From: an uncultured Bacteroidales bacterium
Lineage (GTDB): Bacteria > Bacteroidota > Bacteroidia > Bacteroidales > UBA932
NCBI GenBank assembly: GCA_947630665.1
Contig: CANRID010000017.1
Coordinates: forward strand, 1-46,053
Length of the DNA: 46,053 nucleotides
Direction: 5' to 3'
Positions 9,901 to 17,908 of this stretch are shown piece by piece (the first letter of the stretch is position 1; the number at the start of each line of letters is the position of its first letter). The notes below the pieces were generated by a model, which saw nothing but the letters and a program-made list of their open reading frames with translations, did not search any database and was not told where the DNA came from. Made by a program: the position numbers and the translations under genes.

Positions 9901-10248
9901 CACCGCAAAAGCATCGGGAAGCACCTCCATCAGCACTTCCTCTATCTGCTCATCTATTTTCTTTACTAACCTGTCTACCTCCGTAGCCAGCTTTTCCTTC
10001 TCTTCCGCAGAAATATTTATATCTTCCAGCTGCATGCGCAGCGATTTTTTTTGCGTCTCGTTATCCCGGATGCGGTCCGCAATCGTCTGTCTGATCTTCC
10101 CCGATTCCTCCCGCAACTGATCGTCCGTCAATTTGTCAATTCTTTGATACGATTCCAGCACTTTGTTCAAAATAGGCTGAAGCTGCTTCAAATCTCTTTC
10201 GGCCTTGGAACCGAACATTTTCTTAAGAATACCTGAAAAGGATGCCAT
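6958..10248 (-). CDS. secA: Preprotein translocase ATPase SecA
   Basis: A 1,096-residue ATPase that drives unfolded preproteins through SecYEG. The first nucleotide-binding fold has the Walker A motif ATGEGKT (about 194-200) and the [15 protein letters not shown] Walker B region (about 300-315); the middle has [12 protein letters not shown] and the [14 protein letters not shown] arginine-finger region; the C-terminus carries the zinc-binding [14 protein letters not shown] that contacts SecB or ribosomes. It is about 200 residues longer than E. coli SecA, with an extra charged segment near 30-110 and an insertion near 380-450, as is usual for Bacteroidota. A -7 box on the minus strand lies at 10370-10377. 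Confidence 0.98.
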   Translation of the reverse strand: MASFSGILKKMFGSKAERDLKQLQPILNKVLESYQRIDKLTDDQLREESGKIRQTIADRIRDNETQKKSLRMQLEDINISAEEKEKLATEVDRLVKKIDEQIEEVLMEVLPDAFAVMKSTARRFKENPVIRVRATDFDRDLSTRHDFVTIDGEYAEWKNTWMAGGNPITWDMVHYDVQLIGGIVLHQGKIAEMATGEGKTLVATLPVFLNALAGKGVHVVTVNDYLSKRDSEWMGPLYQFHGLKVDCIDKHEPNSEGRKNAYRADVIFGTNNEFGFDYLRDNMAVNPEDLVQKKHHYAIVDEVDSVLIDDARTPLIISGPVSKGEDQQFAEYKPFVERLYSVQRAEVTQLLNEAKKLIAAGKEEEGGKILLRAYKGLPRYNPLIKYLSEPGIKQLLLKTENFYMQDNNKQMHIVTDDLYFVIDEKQKSVELTDKGHEVLAKNMDDPKFFILPDVGAEISELEKLDIPADEKQTRKDQLLTDYALKSERVHTVSQLLKAYTMFEKDVEYVNIDNKIKIVDEQTGRILEGRRYSDGLHQAIEAKENVKVEAATQTFATITLQNYFRMYHKLAGMTGTAETEAGEFWSIYKLDVVSIPTNRPVIRTDEEDLIYKTKKDKYNAVIDKIVELKNLGRPVLVGTTSVDISELLSRMLKLRGIKHNVLNAKQHAKEADIVAEAGQPGCVTIATNMAGRGTDIKLGPGVKEAGGLAIIGTERHDSRRVDRQLRGRAGRQGDPGSSSFYVSLEDDLMRLFGSERIAKVVDRMGMKEGESLQHSMLSSSIERAQRKVEENNFGIRKRLLEYDDVMNSQREVIYNRRRNALYGERIEVDLKNMISDYSDIVASRKGAEDYEEFALGLMRQISIEPNFDAAFYKNASQEDISDKISEAIRDMIGRRSEVMIKQAWPIIEQVYKAQSAVYENIAIPVSDGTKVLQLIVNLKKAYESQGKELNRTLAKTITLIMIDEHWKEHLREMDDLKQSVQNATYEQKDPLLIYKFESFNLFKGVLEKISRDVIAFLVRAHIPLRQSEPEINVRENHVRRHTDMSNMRVGRSDLTASGGNEPRSNAPVHVEKKIGRNDPCPCGSGKKYKNCHGRENS

Positions 10249-10369
10249 TATTCAAATAAATTATCAATTATTAATCGATTAAAATTCCTGCTTTTGTCTC
10301 TTTCCGTTGTTTTTCCCGAGGCGAAAACTCTCAACTGCAAATAATTTACCATTTTACAAAAGCAATTTA

Positions 10370-10377
10370 CAAAGATA
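10370..10377 (-). promoter_or_regulatory. -7 box of a probable secA promoter
   Basis: The minus strand reads TATCTTTG, a perfect match to the Bacteroidota -7 consensus TAnnTTTG. Transcription would start near 10363, leaving a long leader of about 115 bases before secA. No clear -33 TTTG is visible at the right distance. It is back-to-back with the mgsA -7 box at 10400-10407. Confidence 0.5.
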
Positions 10378-10399
10378 AATAATTCCCGTGAATATTCCG

Positions 10400-10407
10400 T
10401 ATTTTTG
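10400..10407 (+). promoter_or_regulatory. -7 box of the probable mgsA promoter
   Basis: TATTTTTG matches TAnnTTTG exactly. Transcription would start near 10414, immediately at the ATG (10415) of a small upstream frame and about 110 bases before mgsA. No -33 box is evident. Confidence 0.55.
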
Positions 10408-10414
10408 CATCGGA

Positions 10415-10537
10415 ATGAAAACCATAAAAACCGCTTTCCGGGCAGCCATGAAAGTTCGGGCAGAAAATATCTGTCGGGATGTCTGTCGGGAAAATGAAGA
10501 AGCGGATCTAAAAGCTAAAAGATATGAAAAAATGTAA
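10415..10537 (+). CDS. Possible 40-residue leader ORF overlapping the mgsA start
   Basis: An ATG at 10415 opens a frame of 40 codons, beginning MKTIKTAFRAAMKVRAENIC, that ends with TAA at 10535-10537, inside mgsA (which begins at 10524) in another frame. The predicted transcription start is at or within a base or two of this ATG, so the frame would be translated essentially leaderless. The peptide is basic with no signal sequence and no family I know. The overlap would let translation of the leader control initiation at mgsA. It may equally be a chance frame in the leader; an internal direct repeat TCTGTCGGGA (10470-10479 and 10482-10491) lies in it. Confidence 0.3.
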   Translation: MKTIKTAFRAAMKVRAENICRDVCRENEEADLKAKRYEKM

Positions 10538-11006
10538 AACCATTGCGCTGGTAGCGCATGATAACCTCAAACGGGACCTGATAGAGTGGGTCCGTTTTAA
10601 CAAAGGCACCCTTATCCGTCACCGGATCGTTTGTACGGGTACAACGGGCCGTTTAGTGGAAGAGGCTCTTAAAGAAGAGATGGATAATGATCCCGACTGC
10701 CGCATCGCGACTCCGCAGCTCGATATCCTCAAATTAAAGTCGGGTCCGCTCGGCGGCGACCAACAATTGGGTTCCATGATCGCCGAGGGGAAAATAGATG
10801 TCCTGATTTTTCTATGGGATCCCATGCAGCCGCAACCGCACGACGTGGATGTAAGATCGCTGCTGCGCATTTCCAATCTGTATAACATCCCTACCGCTGC
10901 CAATCGGGCAACCGCCGACTTTATCATTTCTTCACCTTTGTTCGGCGAAGAATACGTTCCCGTCCTTAAAGATTTCTCGGAATATCTACAAAGGGCGTTA
11001 AAATAA
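10524..11006 (+). CDS. mgsA: Methylglyoxal synthase
   Basis: A 160-residue cytosolic enzyme that converts dihydroxyacetone phosphate to methylglyoxal and phosphate, bypassing lower glycolysis when phosphate is short. Key parts of the active site are visible: an early VAHDNLKRDL (His12), the phosphate-binding CTGTTG, the GPLGGDQQ stretch with the catalytic aspartate (Asp79, matching E. coli Asp71), and DPMQPQPHDVD with His106 (matching E. coli His98). Length is close to the E. coli protein. It is a single-gene unit diverging from secA and ending at a strong hairpin shared with the ferredoxin gene. Confidence 0.97.
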   Translation: MKKCKTIALVAHDNLKRDLIEWVRFNKGTLIRHRIVCTGTTGRLVEEALKEEMDNDPDCRIATPQLDILKLKSGPLGGDQQLGSMIAEGKIDVLIFLWDPMQPQPHDVDVRSLLRISNLYNIPTAANRATADFIISSPLFGEEYVPVLKDFSEYLQRALK

Positions 11007-11069
11007 TTTGATTTGTCGTGTAACTTTACTTTTAGAAAACAAGTCGCAAAATCAGTGTAAACAATAAAA

Positions 11070-11100
11070 AAGGAACCGTCCGGAAACCGGGCAGTTCCTT
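11070..11100. terminator. Bidirectional intrinsic terminator between mgsA and the ferredoxin gene
   Basis: Arms AAGGAACCGTCCGG and CCGGGCAGTTCCTT pair over 14 positions with one mismatch and one G-T pair, closing on a loop of AAA. The left flank is ATAAAAA and the right flank ATTTTGT, so either strand gives a U-rich tail. It ends the two convergent genes. Confidence 0.85.
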
Positions 11101-11119
11101 ATTTTGTAGCTTTTAAAAC

Positions 11120-11287
11120 TTACTCTTTTGATATTGCACCTACCGGGCAAGCGTCTGCACATGTACCGCATTCAGTGCAAGCATTCGGGTCGATTTTGTA
11201 AATATCGCCTGCTGAGATCGCTCCTACAGGGCATTCATCAATACAAGTTCCGCAAGCTGCGCAATCTTCTGAAATTTTGTAAGCCAT
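11120..11287 (-). CDS. Small 2[4Fe-4S] ferredoxin (55 residues)
   Basis: The minus strand from the ATG at 11285-11287 encodes MAYKISEDCAACGTCIDECP and continues with a second cluster to a TAA at 11120. Both halves carry the pattern C-x-x-C-x-x-C-x-x-x-C-P: Cys9, 12, 15, 19 and Cys37, 40, 43, 47, each followed by V-G-A-I-S. This is a clostridial-type bacterial ferredoxin that holds two [4Fe-4S] clusters and passes electrons at low potential, for example with pyruvate:ferredoxin oxidoreductase or hydrogenase. It has its own promoter (11322-11353) and terminator, so it is a single-gene unit. Its length of 55 residues is normal for the family. Confidence 0.95.
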   Translation of the reverse strand: MAYKISEDCAACGTCIDECPVGAISAGDIYKIDPNACTECGTCADACPVGAISKE

Positions 11288-11321
11288 TTTACTTTAGTTT
11301 TTAATTGGTTAAATTGTTCTA

Positions 11322-11353
11322 CAAAGATATGTATTTCCGGCCTAATACCCAAA
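11322..11353 (-). promoter_or_regulatory. Promoter of the ferredoxin gene (-33 and -7)
   Basis: On the minus strand TTTG (11353-11350), a 20-base spacer and TATCTTTG (11329-11322) form a full Bacteroidota promoter. The -33 box lies in the last codons of the M16 peptidase gene. The start site near 11315 leaves a leader of about 28 bases. Confidence 0.75.
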
Positions 11354-14257
11354 AATATCCTCGGTAGTAAGTCTAATAATCCGGCCCCGCGTACCGTTGC
11401 CAAGGGATTGAATATCCAAATCTTTTTCATCTCCCAAAATGCCGGTACGATGCATGCGGTCCTTCACATTTTCCTGCTGGAATTTAACGACATCCTCCAA
11501 GGTCAGATTCTGCACCTTATCGAATACCTCCCTGCGGATATCATAATCCAGACCCATTTCCCGTGCCGAAAGATAATAAGAAAGTACCTGCGCCCCCCGA
11601 ATCCGTTCCGTACGCAAATTGCCCAGAAGATTTTCCCGGGCGATCGCAAAGGCTGTTCCGGATTGCGGCATATTATTGATAATCTCATCGAAAGCATTTA
11701 TCGCATCCATCATTTTATCATTTTGGGTAGCGATAAAGGACATATAGGTATAAGGATCATTGGCCCGGGACGGTATCACATACCTGGCGTTAGCGGAATA
11801 CGCCAGACCGCGCGCCTCGCGCATCTCCTGAAATACGACAGAATTCATGCCGCTGCCGAAATATTCATTATATAACCTGATAATCGGCGTCTGCCCTGCA
11901 TCCGGCAATTTGCCGTCGTTGGAATAAGAGACCATATAGATCTGTTTCGCATCATAAGGAGCCAAATAAACGGCATTCTCTTTTACCGGCTGCATCTTGA
12001 TCGATTCATTCTCCGGTACCGGTTTTAACGACTCCGGCATCCGATGCTCTTTCTGCAAAACGGCTACCAGACTGTCTTTTTCTGCCGGACCGTAATACAA
12101 TATGGTATGCTGATACTTCTGCAGTTCTTTTATTCTGTTTATCAGCTTGTCGGGAGTCATCTGCATAATTTCTTTTCCCGACAGGACGGAAGTCATCGGA
12201 TTATTCGGACCGTAAGCTATATACTGGTACAACCGGGTGAAGTTTTCCGACTGGTTCAATTTGGCATTGCTCCGGGACAACAGCACATCTTTTTTCAGAT
12301 TCTCCAAAGCTTTTTCATCGGGACGCGCATCATTCAGAAGGCTCTCCAGCAGCTCCAGAGACTGTGCCATGTTCTCCTGCAGTCCGTACAGGGAAACTAC
12401 TACTTTGTCGGAAGTCACATTGAAATCGTAGCTGCAAGCCATCCGGTAAAATTCATCGTTTATCCGGTCGGCGGTAAGCGATCCGGCACCCAGATAATCC
12501 AGATATTCCATTGCTAAAGCCAGTCCCTTGTCCTCATTGTTACCCATATCGAATATATAAGACAGGGAGAACAGGTCGTTCGAAACGTTCTTTTTATACA
12601 GAAGTTCCGGACCGCCTTCCCTGAGAACGAGTTGTTCCAGATCTTTTGAAAAATCGAGGAAAACAGGCTCTATCGGAGCCGGGACGGAAGCCTGTATCTC
12701 ACGCAGGAACAGGCTGGCGGTATCGCGGTTGGTAAGTATCGGAGTGATTTTAGGTTTCGGCATTTTCACTACGGAAGTGTCTTTCCCCTGCAACTTGCTT
12801 ACCGCTACGTAATTGTTCTGGAAATGACGATTGGCGAACTCTACGATATCGGATTTCGTAATCCCGGCTATCCGTTGCGGTTCTTCTACCTCCTGCTTCC
12901 ACGGAATACCGTTGATAAACGCATCTACGAACAGATCGGCCCGTCCGCTGTTTCTTTCAAGGCGTTGTATGCGGGCGCGTTTGTCGTTATTGAGAATGGC
13001 CGTCAGAAGGGAATCGCTGAACCGGCCTTGTTTAAGCTCTTCCAGCTGCTCCAGCAAAATATTTTCCACCTCTTCCAAAGACTGCCCCTCTTTCGGATAC
13101 CCTTGCATCAGGAAAGTATTGTAATCCGACTGTTCGTACACTCCGGCATAGCCGCCCAGAATCCTCTGGGCTCTGATTACCCGCTGGTCCAACAATCCGG
13201 CATTGCCGTTGGAAAGAATACTTGAAACCAGGGAGAGCGTGTCGGCCTGCGCCGAAGAGGCTCCCGGGAAACGCCATCCCATCATGATATAAGGAGACTC
13301 CAATCCGAATACTTCTTTTCTGACCGGACCTTCGACAGGAGCTTCGGGTTCGAAATCCGTTCTTTTCAAATCCTTATTCGGCTGCATATCCCCGAAGTAC
13401 CGGTCGATTACGGCGATCATCCGGTCCGGATCGAAATCTCCCGACAGGCAAATCGCCATATTGTTGGGTACATACCATTGGTGGTAATATTTCTTTATAT
13501 TGGTAATAGACGGATTTTTCAAATGTTCCTGGGTTCCCAGCACGGTCTGCGTTCCGTATGGATGATGCGGGTAAAGCGCCGAAAGCAAAGCCGCCAGCGC
13601 TTTTTGCATATCATTGGTCAGGGACATATTCTTCTCCTCATATACCGCTTCCAGTTCTGTATGGAATCCCCTGATTACGTTGTGTTTGAAACGGTCCGAC
13701 TGGATACGGGCCCAGTTTTCCACCTGGTTGGAAGGAATATCTTCGGTATAGACCGTCATATCATACCCGGTATAAGCATTGGAACCTTTGGCTCCGATAC
13801 TCGCCATTAATTTATCATATTCGTTCGGTATAGCATATTTGGAAGCCTCAAAGGACAGACTGTCTATTTCCGCATAGATTTTTTCCCGCAAATCGGGATC
13901 ATCCACACCCCTGTAATATTCGAATTTCTTTTCGATTTCGTCCAGAAGCGGCTTTTCAAGCGCATAATTCTGAGTACCGAAACTTTCCGTTCCTTTAAAC
14001 ATCAAATGTTCGAAATAGTGGGCCAGTCCCGTAGTTTCAGACGGGTCGTTCTTTCCTCCTACGCGTACCGCAATATAGGTCTGGATACGCGGTTCTACCT
14101 TATTCACGGTCATATAGACTTTCAGACCGTTATCCAGGGTATAGATCCTGGCTTCGAGGGGATCGCCGGCTACGGTTTCATAACTGTACTTTCCCCCGCA
14201 AGCGGTCATGACCGGTATGATGATTACCAGCCATAAAAATCGGAAACAAGTTTTCAT
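11342..14257 (-). CDS. M16-family metallopeptidase lipoprotein (two fused M16 halves)
   Basis: A 971-residue zinc peptidase of the pitrilysin/insulinase family. A lipoprotein signal ends in V-M-T-A-C with the acylated Cys at residue 20, so it is anchored in a membrane facing the periplasm. The inverted zinc motif HYFEH (His80, Glu83, His84) is present in the N-terminal half, with the downstream acidic helix ELEAVYEEKN. The second half (about 500-971) is the inactive M16_C-type repeat that completes the chamber. It probably degrades peptides in the envelope; the natural substrate is unknown. The gene stands alone: 86 bases separate it from the DUF1016 gene upstream, and the ferredoxin gene behind it has its own promoter. 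Confidence 0.93.
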   Translation of the reverse strand: MKTCFRFLWLVIIIPVMTACGGKYSYETVAGDPLEARIYTLDNGLKVYMTVNKVEPRIQTYIAVRVGGKNDPSETTGLAHYFEHLMFKGTESFGTQNYALEKPLLDEIEKKFEYYRGVDDPDLREKIYAEIDSLSFEASKYAIPNEYDKLMASIGAKGSNAYTGYDMTVYTEDIPSNQVENWARIQSDRFKHNVIRGFHTELEAVYEEKNMSLTNDMQKALAALLSALYPHHPYGTQTVLGTQEHLKNPSITNIKKYYHQWYVPNNMAICLSGDFDPDRMIAVIDRYFGDMQPNKDLKRTDFEPEAPVEGPVRKEVFGLESPYIMMGWRFPGASSAQADTLSLVSSILSNGNAGLLDQRVIRAQRILGGYAGVYEQSDYNTFLMQGYPKEGQSLEEVENILLEQLEELKQGRFSDSLLTAILNNDKRARIQRLERNSGRADLFVDAFINGIPWKQEVEEPQRIAGITKSDIVEFANRHFQNNYVAVSKLQGKDTSVVKMPKPKITPILTNRDTASLFLREIQASVPAPIEPVFLDFSKDLEQLVLREGGPELLYKKNVSNDLFSLSYIFDMGNNEDKGLALAMEYLDYLGAGSLTADRINDEFYRMACSYDFNVTSDKVVVSLYGLQENMAQSLELLESLLNDARPDEKALENLKKDVLLSRSNAKLNQSENFTRLYQYIAYGPNNPMTSVLSGKEIMQMTPDKLINRIKELQKYQHTILYYGPAEKDSLVAVLQKEHRMPESLKPVPENESIKMQPVKENAVYLAPYDAKQIYMVSYSNDGKLPDAGQTPIIRLYNEYFGSGMNSVVFQEMREARGLAYSANARYVIPSRANDPYTYMSFIATQNDKMMDAINAFDEIINNMPQSGTAFAIARENLLGNLRTERIRGAQVLSYYLSAREMGLDYDIRREVFDKVQNLTLEDVVKFQQENVKDRMHRTGILGDEKDLDIQSLGNGTRGRIIRLTTEDIFGY

Positions 14258-14344
14258 AAGTTTTATTTTAACAAATAATGCCGTAAAGGTAACTATTATT
14301 GACGTTCCCTGTATTTTTCCTGCAAAAAATTACTCTCTATATAG

Positions 14345-15490
14345 TTATTTCATCTCCAACTCTTTCTCGATTTCTTCAATTGTAGGCAAGTTACCTCGGA
14401 AATCTTTAGGCAAGGCCTGTCCTAATTCATAGTCGGAAATTCCTATCGGTTTCTGGATATCACGCAAGGCATATTCGGCTTTGATACGGTCTTTGGTCTT
14501 GCAGAGCAAAAGCCCGATTGTGCGGTTATCTCCTTCACGGCAAAGTATGTCATCTACAGCGGAACAATAAAAGTTGAGCTTGCCGATATATTCCGGCATG
14601 AACTCGGTATCTTTCAACTCAATCACCAGATAGCGATGCAGGAAAGTATTGTACATCAAGATATCTATGTAATAGTCATCTCCCGACACTTCAATGTGAT
14701 ACTGACGTCCCATAAAGGCGAACCCGGCTCCCATTTCAATGAGAAACTTTTCTACATGCTTGACCAAACCTATCTCCACATCACGCTCATTGTACTGGTC
14801 TGTGAAAGTCAGCATGTCGAATATGTACGGGTCTTTAAGCATTGACTTTACATTGCTCGCTTCGGGTGCAGACAGGGTCTCGGTGAAATTATTGGCCAAT
14901 GCCCCATGTTTGCCATAATGATCAAGTCTGATTGCGTCTTGTAGATAGCGTTTATTCCAATGGGATGTAATACATTGCACCATATACCAATACCTTGCCC
15001 GTATATCCTTAACCTGCTGCAAAAGTATCAGGTTATGCGTCCAATCCAAATGTTTGATGGGGAGAGTGAAATTATAACTGTCCAATTGCGAAATCAGTGA
15101 TTTCGCAATTGGCTTTGATGGTTTGTTGAATTGCGCAACCAGTGGTTGCACAATTGAGGAAGCATCATCTTTTACCATCGTCAGTTCCTGATTGTATTCA
15201 TTGAAGAACTGCATCATGCATTGCATATTACGCACGGAGAAGCCTTTTATTTCAGAGTAGTCGTTTTTCAAATCCACTGCCAGCCGCTGCAAGGTCTTCT
15301 TGCCCCATCCGTCGGTCTCCTGACTTTGTTGCAGCATTTCGCCAATGTCCCAATACATCCGCAGCATCTCCTCATTGGCGGCATAAATCGCACGTTGTTG
15401 TGCAAGTAATACTCTTTGCTTGATCTGACGGAGTAATTTCGCATAACCGCGGAAATTATCCGTTAAAGTCTCATTTACTTGAACATCCAT
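14345..15490 (-). CDS. DUF1016/YhcG-type PD-(D/E)XK nuclease domain protein
   Basis: A 381-residue protein of the YhcG family. The N-terminal DUF1016 region (about 8-190) has the usual helical start LLRQIKQRVLLAQQRA and MYWDIGEML, and a W-T-H-N-L-I-L-L-Q-Q-V-K-D stretch. The C-terminal half (about 220-360) is a PD-(D/E)XK nuclease fold, with D-D-Y-Y-I-D-I-L-M-Y-N followed by Y-L-V-I-E-L-K-D giving the catalytic Asp and E-x-K. Family members are often accessory genes near restriction-modification loci, but none is seen here. The linker near residues 111-136 contains two peptide repeats (IVQPLVAQF and IAKSLISQL) encoded by striking DNA palindromes. It has its own promoter. Biological role not established. 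Confidence 0.9.
   Translation of the reverse strand: MDVQVNETLTDNFRGYAKLLRQIKQRVLLAQQRAIYAANEEMLRMYWDIGEMLQQSQETDGWGKKTLQRLAVDLKNDYSEIKGFSVRNMQCMMQFFNEYNQELTMVKDDASSIVQPLVAQFNKPSKPIAKSLISQLDSYNFTLPIKHLDWTHNLILLQQVKDIRARYWYMVQCITSHWNKRYLQDAIRLDHYGKHGALANNFTETLSAPEASNVKSMLKDPYIFDMLTFTDQYNERDVEIGLVKHVEKFLIEMGAGFAFMGRQYHIEVSGDDYYIDILMYNTFLHRYLVIELKDTEFMPEYIGKLNFYCSAVDDILCREGDNRTIGLLLCKTKDRIKAEYALRDIQKPIGISDYELGQALPKDFRGNLPTIEEIEKELEMK
15082..15112 (-). repeat. Perfect 31-nt palindrome inside the DUF1016 gene
   Basis: Arms CCAATTGCGAAATCA and TGATTTCGCAATTGG are exact reverse complements over 15 bases with one central base (15097). It encodes P-I-A-K-S-L-I-S-Q-L. It is paired with a similar element 14 bases away at 15127-15157. 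Confidence 0.9.
15127..15157 (-). repeat. Second 31-nt palindrome inside the DUF1016 gene (imperfect)
   Basis: On the minus strand the arms are TCAATTGTGCAACCA and TGGTTGCGCAATTCA around one central base. They pair at 14 of 15 positions, counting one G-T pair. It encodes S-I-V-Q-P-L-V-A-Q-F and agrees with the neighbouring palindrome at 23 of 31 positions, with three compensated pairs. Confidence 0.85.
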
Positions 15491-15507
15491 ATTTTTCTAT
15501 TTGATTA

Positions 15508-15538
15508 CAAAAATACTCTTTTAGATAGAACATTACAA
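15508..15538 (-). promoter_or_regulatory. Promoter of the DUF1016 gene
   Basis: Minus strand: TTG (15538-15536), 20 bases, then TATTTTTG (15515-15508), a perfect -7 box. The start near 15501 leaves a leader of about 11 bases before the ATG at 15490. Confidence 0.65.
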
Positions 15539-15553
15539 CTTAACTTAATTAAC

Positions 15554-15595
15554 GGAAGAAGGAGCTGTTCCGCATTGAGAACAACTCCTTCTTCC
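15554..15595 (-). terminator. Hairpin after lpxA, probable terminator of the efflux-lpxA operon
   Basis: Arms GGAAGAAGGAGCTGTTC and GAACAACTCCTTCTTCC pair at 16 of 17 positions around an 8-base loop. It lies 64 bases after the lpxA stop. The flank on the minus strand is AT-rich but not a clean T-run, so termination strength is uncertain. Confidence 0.65.
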
Positions 15596-15659
15596 ATTCC
15601 CGGCAGCACGGATTTTCAGGATGAAGAACCGGAAGCCGGAAATCTGAAACCTTCCGGAA

Positions 15660-16439
15660 CTACATCGAGGTCCCGATAATTCCCCGCTCGGAACTTTCTA
15701 TGAACCGGAGCAGGTATTCTATGGCCGGACTCATCGGGATCAATTCCTTTATATTGAGCAAGGCATTTTCCACGCTTGTACCGCTCTGATAGACCTGGCG
15801 GTAACATTTGGCGATATTATCCACAATCTCTTCGCTGAATTGTCCGCTCTTGTTCAGCAGGATCGCATTCACTCCATAATAGGTAATCGGATTGTGGGCC
15901 GCCACGATAAACGGAGGCACATCCTTGCTGGCCCGGCATCCGTCCCTCACCAGCGTCCAGCCTCCGATATGACATCCGTGCTTAATGATTACGCCGCTAC
16001 CCAATATGGCCTGATCGTCTAAAATACAGTTGCCGGCAGTCTTGGCCCCGTTCCCCAGTACGCAATTATTACTGATACGGGTATCGTGCGCCACATGCAC
16101 GCCTTCCAGAAGAAAATTTCCGTTGCCTATCACGGTTTTACCTCCATAGTAAGTCGCCCGGTTCACGATCACTTTTTCCCGGATGACATTATTGTCCCCG
16201 ATCTCCAGCTCCGTGGAATCGCCCGTAAACTTAAAATCCTGGGGAGTGGCGCCCAAAATCGCACCCTGATACACGATGTTGCCCTTTCCCATGCGGGTTC
16301 CGCTCAGAATGCTCGCATAAGGCATTATAGTACAATTATCGCCGATTTCCACATTTTCGTCGATATAAGCGAAAGGATGAATGGTAACGCCATCTCCTAT
16401 TTTCGCATCCGGATTTACAAAAGCTAAAGGACTTATCAT
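15660..16439 (-). CDS. lpxA: UDP-N-acetylglucosamine O-acyltransferase (lipid A synthesis, first step)
   Basis: A 259-residue acyl-ACP-dependent enzyme that puts a 3-hydroxyacyl chain on the 3-OH of UDP-GlcNAc in the cytoplasm. The first 190 residues are hexapeptide repeats forming a left-handed beta helix (for example IGDGVTIHPFAYIDENVEIG), and the C-terminal 70 residues form the helical cap. The catalytic His118 is in GVHVAHD (E. coli His125 in HIAHD), and the substrate region GATPQDFKFTGD is intact. Only 22 bases separate it from the outer-membrane efflux gene, so it seems to be the last gene of the efflux operon. The usual neighbours lpxD and the lpxC/fabZ fusion are absent. Confidence 0.95.
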   Translation of the reverse strand: MISPLAFVNPDAKIGDGVTIHPFAYIDENVEIGDNCTIMPYASILSGTRMGKGNIVYQGAILGATPQDFKFTGDSTELEIGDNNVIREKVIVNRATYYGGKTVIGNGNFLLEGVHVAHDTRISNNCVLGNGAKTAGNCILDDQAILGSGVIIKHGCHIGGWTLVRDGCRASKDVPPFIVAAHNPITYYGVNAILLNKSGQFSEEIVDNIAKCYRQVYQSGTSVENALLNIKELIPMSPAIEYLLRFIESSERGIIGTSM

Positions 16440-16461
16440 ATATTTTCCTGTTTTAATTCAT

Positions 16462-17886
16462 TTATTTTTTATCCGCAGCGGCCGGTAAAGTCTCATCGGT
16501 CCTTCCGCCACCCAATGCCCGATACAAGTTCACGACAGACTGTATCCGTTGGAATTCATCGGATATTCCGGAAAGCTGCGCATTCAGCAAAGACTGTTGG
16601 GCGGTAAGGACTTCCAGATAAGTGGAACTACCTAAGGCAAGCAGCTGGCGGGTATATTCCACCGACTTCTCCAGAGAGACGATCTGTTGTTCCCGCTGAA
16701 CGATTTTATCTTCGGCAGACTGATACTGATACAGGGCATTGCTTACTTCGCTGCCGGCATTTAAAAGCGATTGCTGGAAAGCGATCATCGCTTCTTTCTG
16801 CTGGGCCTTGGCGATTCTCAGACGTGCGGTATTCGCTCCCTTATTGAAAATAGGCGCTACGACGGAACCCACCGCCTGGGCGATCATCTTTCCCGGATTC
16901 AGCACCGCAGTCCCCGCGCTGTTGGTCCATCCGAAAACCCCGCTCAAGGACAAAGAAGGATAAAACGCTGAACGGGCCTGATTGGTCGCATAAAATGCGC
17001 CCGCCAGATTCATTTCCGCAGCCTTCACATCCGGCCGGTTGGCCAACAGCTGCACCGGAATCCCGGCATTCAGTCCAGCCGGCAGCTCCTGATCTTCCAG
17101 ACGTCCCCTTACGATGGTTTGCGGAGCTTCATACAATAACAGAGAGAGTGAGTTTTCCACTTCCCGAATCTGCCGTTTCAGATCCGGAATGGAAGCCTCT
17201 ATCATATGACTGTTGGCCTCGCTCTGAACGATAGCGGCTTCATTCACCATCCCCGCCTCTTTCATAGCCCGCATGGTCTCCACGGTTTCTTTCCATATCC
17301 GCGAAGTTTCTTCGGTAATGGACAGCTGTTTGTCCAGCATCAATAACGTATAATAACTATTGGCGATAGCCGCTATCACTTGAGTCTGAACAGCCTGACG
17401 GTACGCTTCGCTTTGGAGCAGGGCGGCTTTCGCCCCCCGTTTCGCATTCAGGATCCTGCCGAAAATATCCACTTCCCAACCGGCGCTTACCGGCAGAGTA
17501 TAGGTCCATACTCCCGCAGATTTGTCAAAGCTGCTTACCTCTCCCTGCGGAGCCAGCGCAAGCGAAGGCGTATAAGACAGACGCGCGGAAAGCAGTCCGG
17601 CCTGCGCCTCCTTTACCCTCAGATAAGCGGTCTGCAGGTCCGCATTATACCGGAGACCCCTTTCGACGAGAGTCTGTAAATACGGATCTGTAAAAACCTC
17701 CCGCCACGGCAGGTTGCCCATATTGACCGTATCCTGCTGCGAAAGCGGATCCGCAGCCGATACGGTATCTCTGTAAAGCCCGTCGGTATTTATCTCTTCA
17801 GGTCGATGATACTGACGGTATATGTTGCAGCCGCTCAGGAAGGCCGCCGCACATACCAAATATATGATTCCTTGTTTTTTCATCAT
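16462..17886 (-). CDS. RND efflux outer-membrane factor (TolC/NodT-type lipoprotein)
   Basis: A 474-residue outer-membrane channel lipoprotein that carries drugs out of the periplasm with the adjacent pump. The frame is open upstream to 17961, but that would overlap the pump gene; the double ATG at 17881-17886 gives a good lipoprotein signal (MKKQGIIYLVCAAAFLSGC) and a 22-base gap, so it is preferred. Two OEP repeats follow (about 60-250 and 270-465), with the typical LANRPDVKAAEMNLAGAFYATNQARSAF stretch split around residue 300 and the coiled-coil helices of the periplasmic barrel. It is the third gene of the adaptor-pump-channel operon. Confidence 0.93.
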   Translation of the reverse strand: MMKKQGIIYLVCAAAFLSGCNIYRQYHRPEEINTDGLYRDTVSAADPLSQQDTVNMGNLPWREVFTDPYLQTLVERGLRYNADLQTAYLRVKEAQAGLLSARLSYTPSLALAPQGEVSSFDKSAGVWTYTLPVSAGWEVDIFGRILNAKRGAKAALLQSEAYRQAVQTQVIAAIANSYYTLLMLDKQLSITEETSRIWKETVETMRAMKEAGMVNEAAIVQSEANSHMIEASIPDLKRQIREVENSLSLLLYEAPQTIVRGRLEDQELPAGLNAGIPVQLLANRPDVKAAEMNLAGAFYATNQARSAFYPSLSLSGVFGWTNSAGTAVLNPGKMIAQAVGSVVAPIFNKGANTARLRIAKAQQKEAMIAFQQSLLNAGSEVSNALYQYQSAEDKIVQREQQIVSLEKSVEYTRQLLALGSSTYLEVLTAQQSLLNAQLSGISDEFQRIQSVVNLYRALGGGRTDETLPAAADKK

Positions 17887-17908
17887 GCTAACTTTATTGG
17901 TTCTTATA

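Noticed and set aside
10470-10491. Direct repeat TCTGTCGGGA as a riboswitch or operator
   Set aside because: Two copies only, no palindrome and no known aptamer pattern; GTCGGGA also occurs elsewhere in coding sequence.
14345-15490. DUF1016 gene as part of a restriction-modification or defence island
   Set aside because: Neighbours are a peptidase and lpxA; no methylase, specificity or other defence gene is near.
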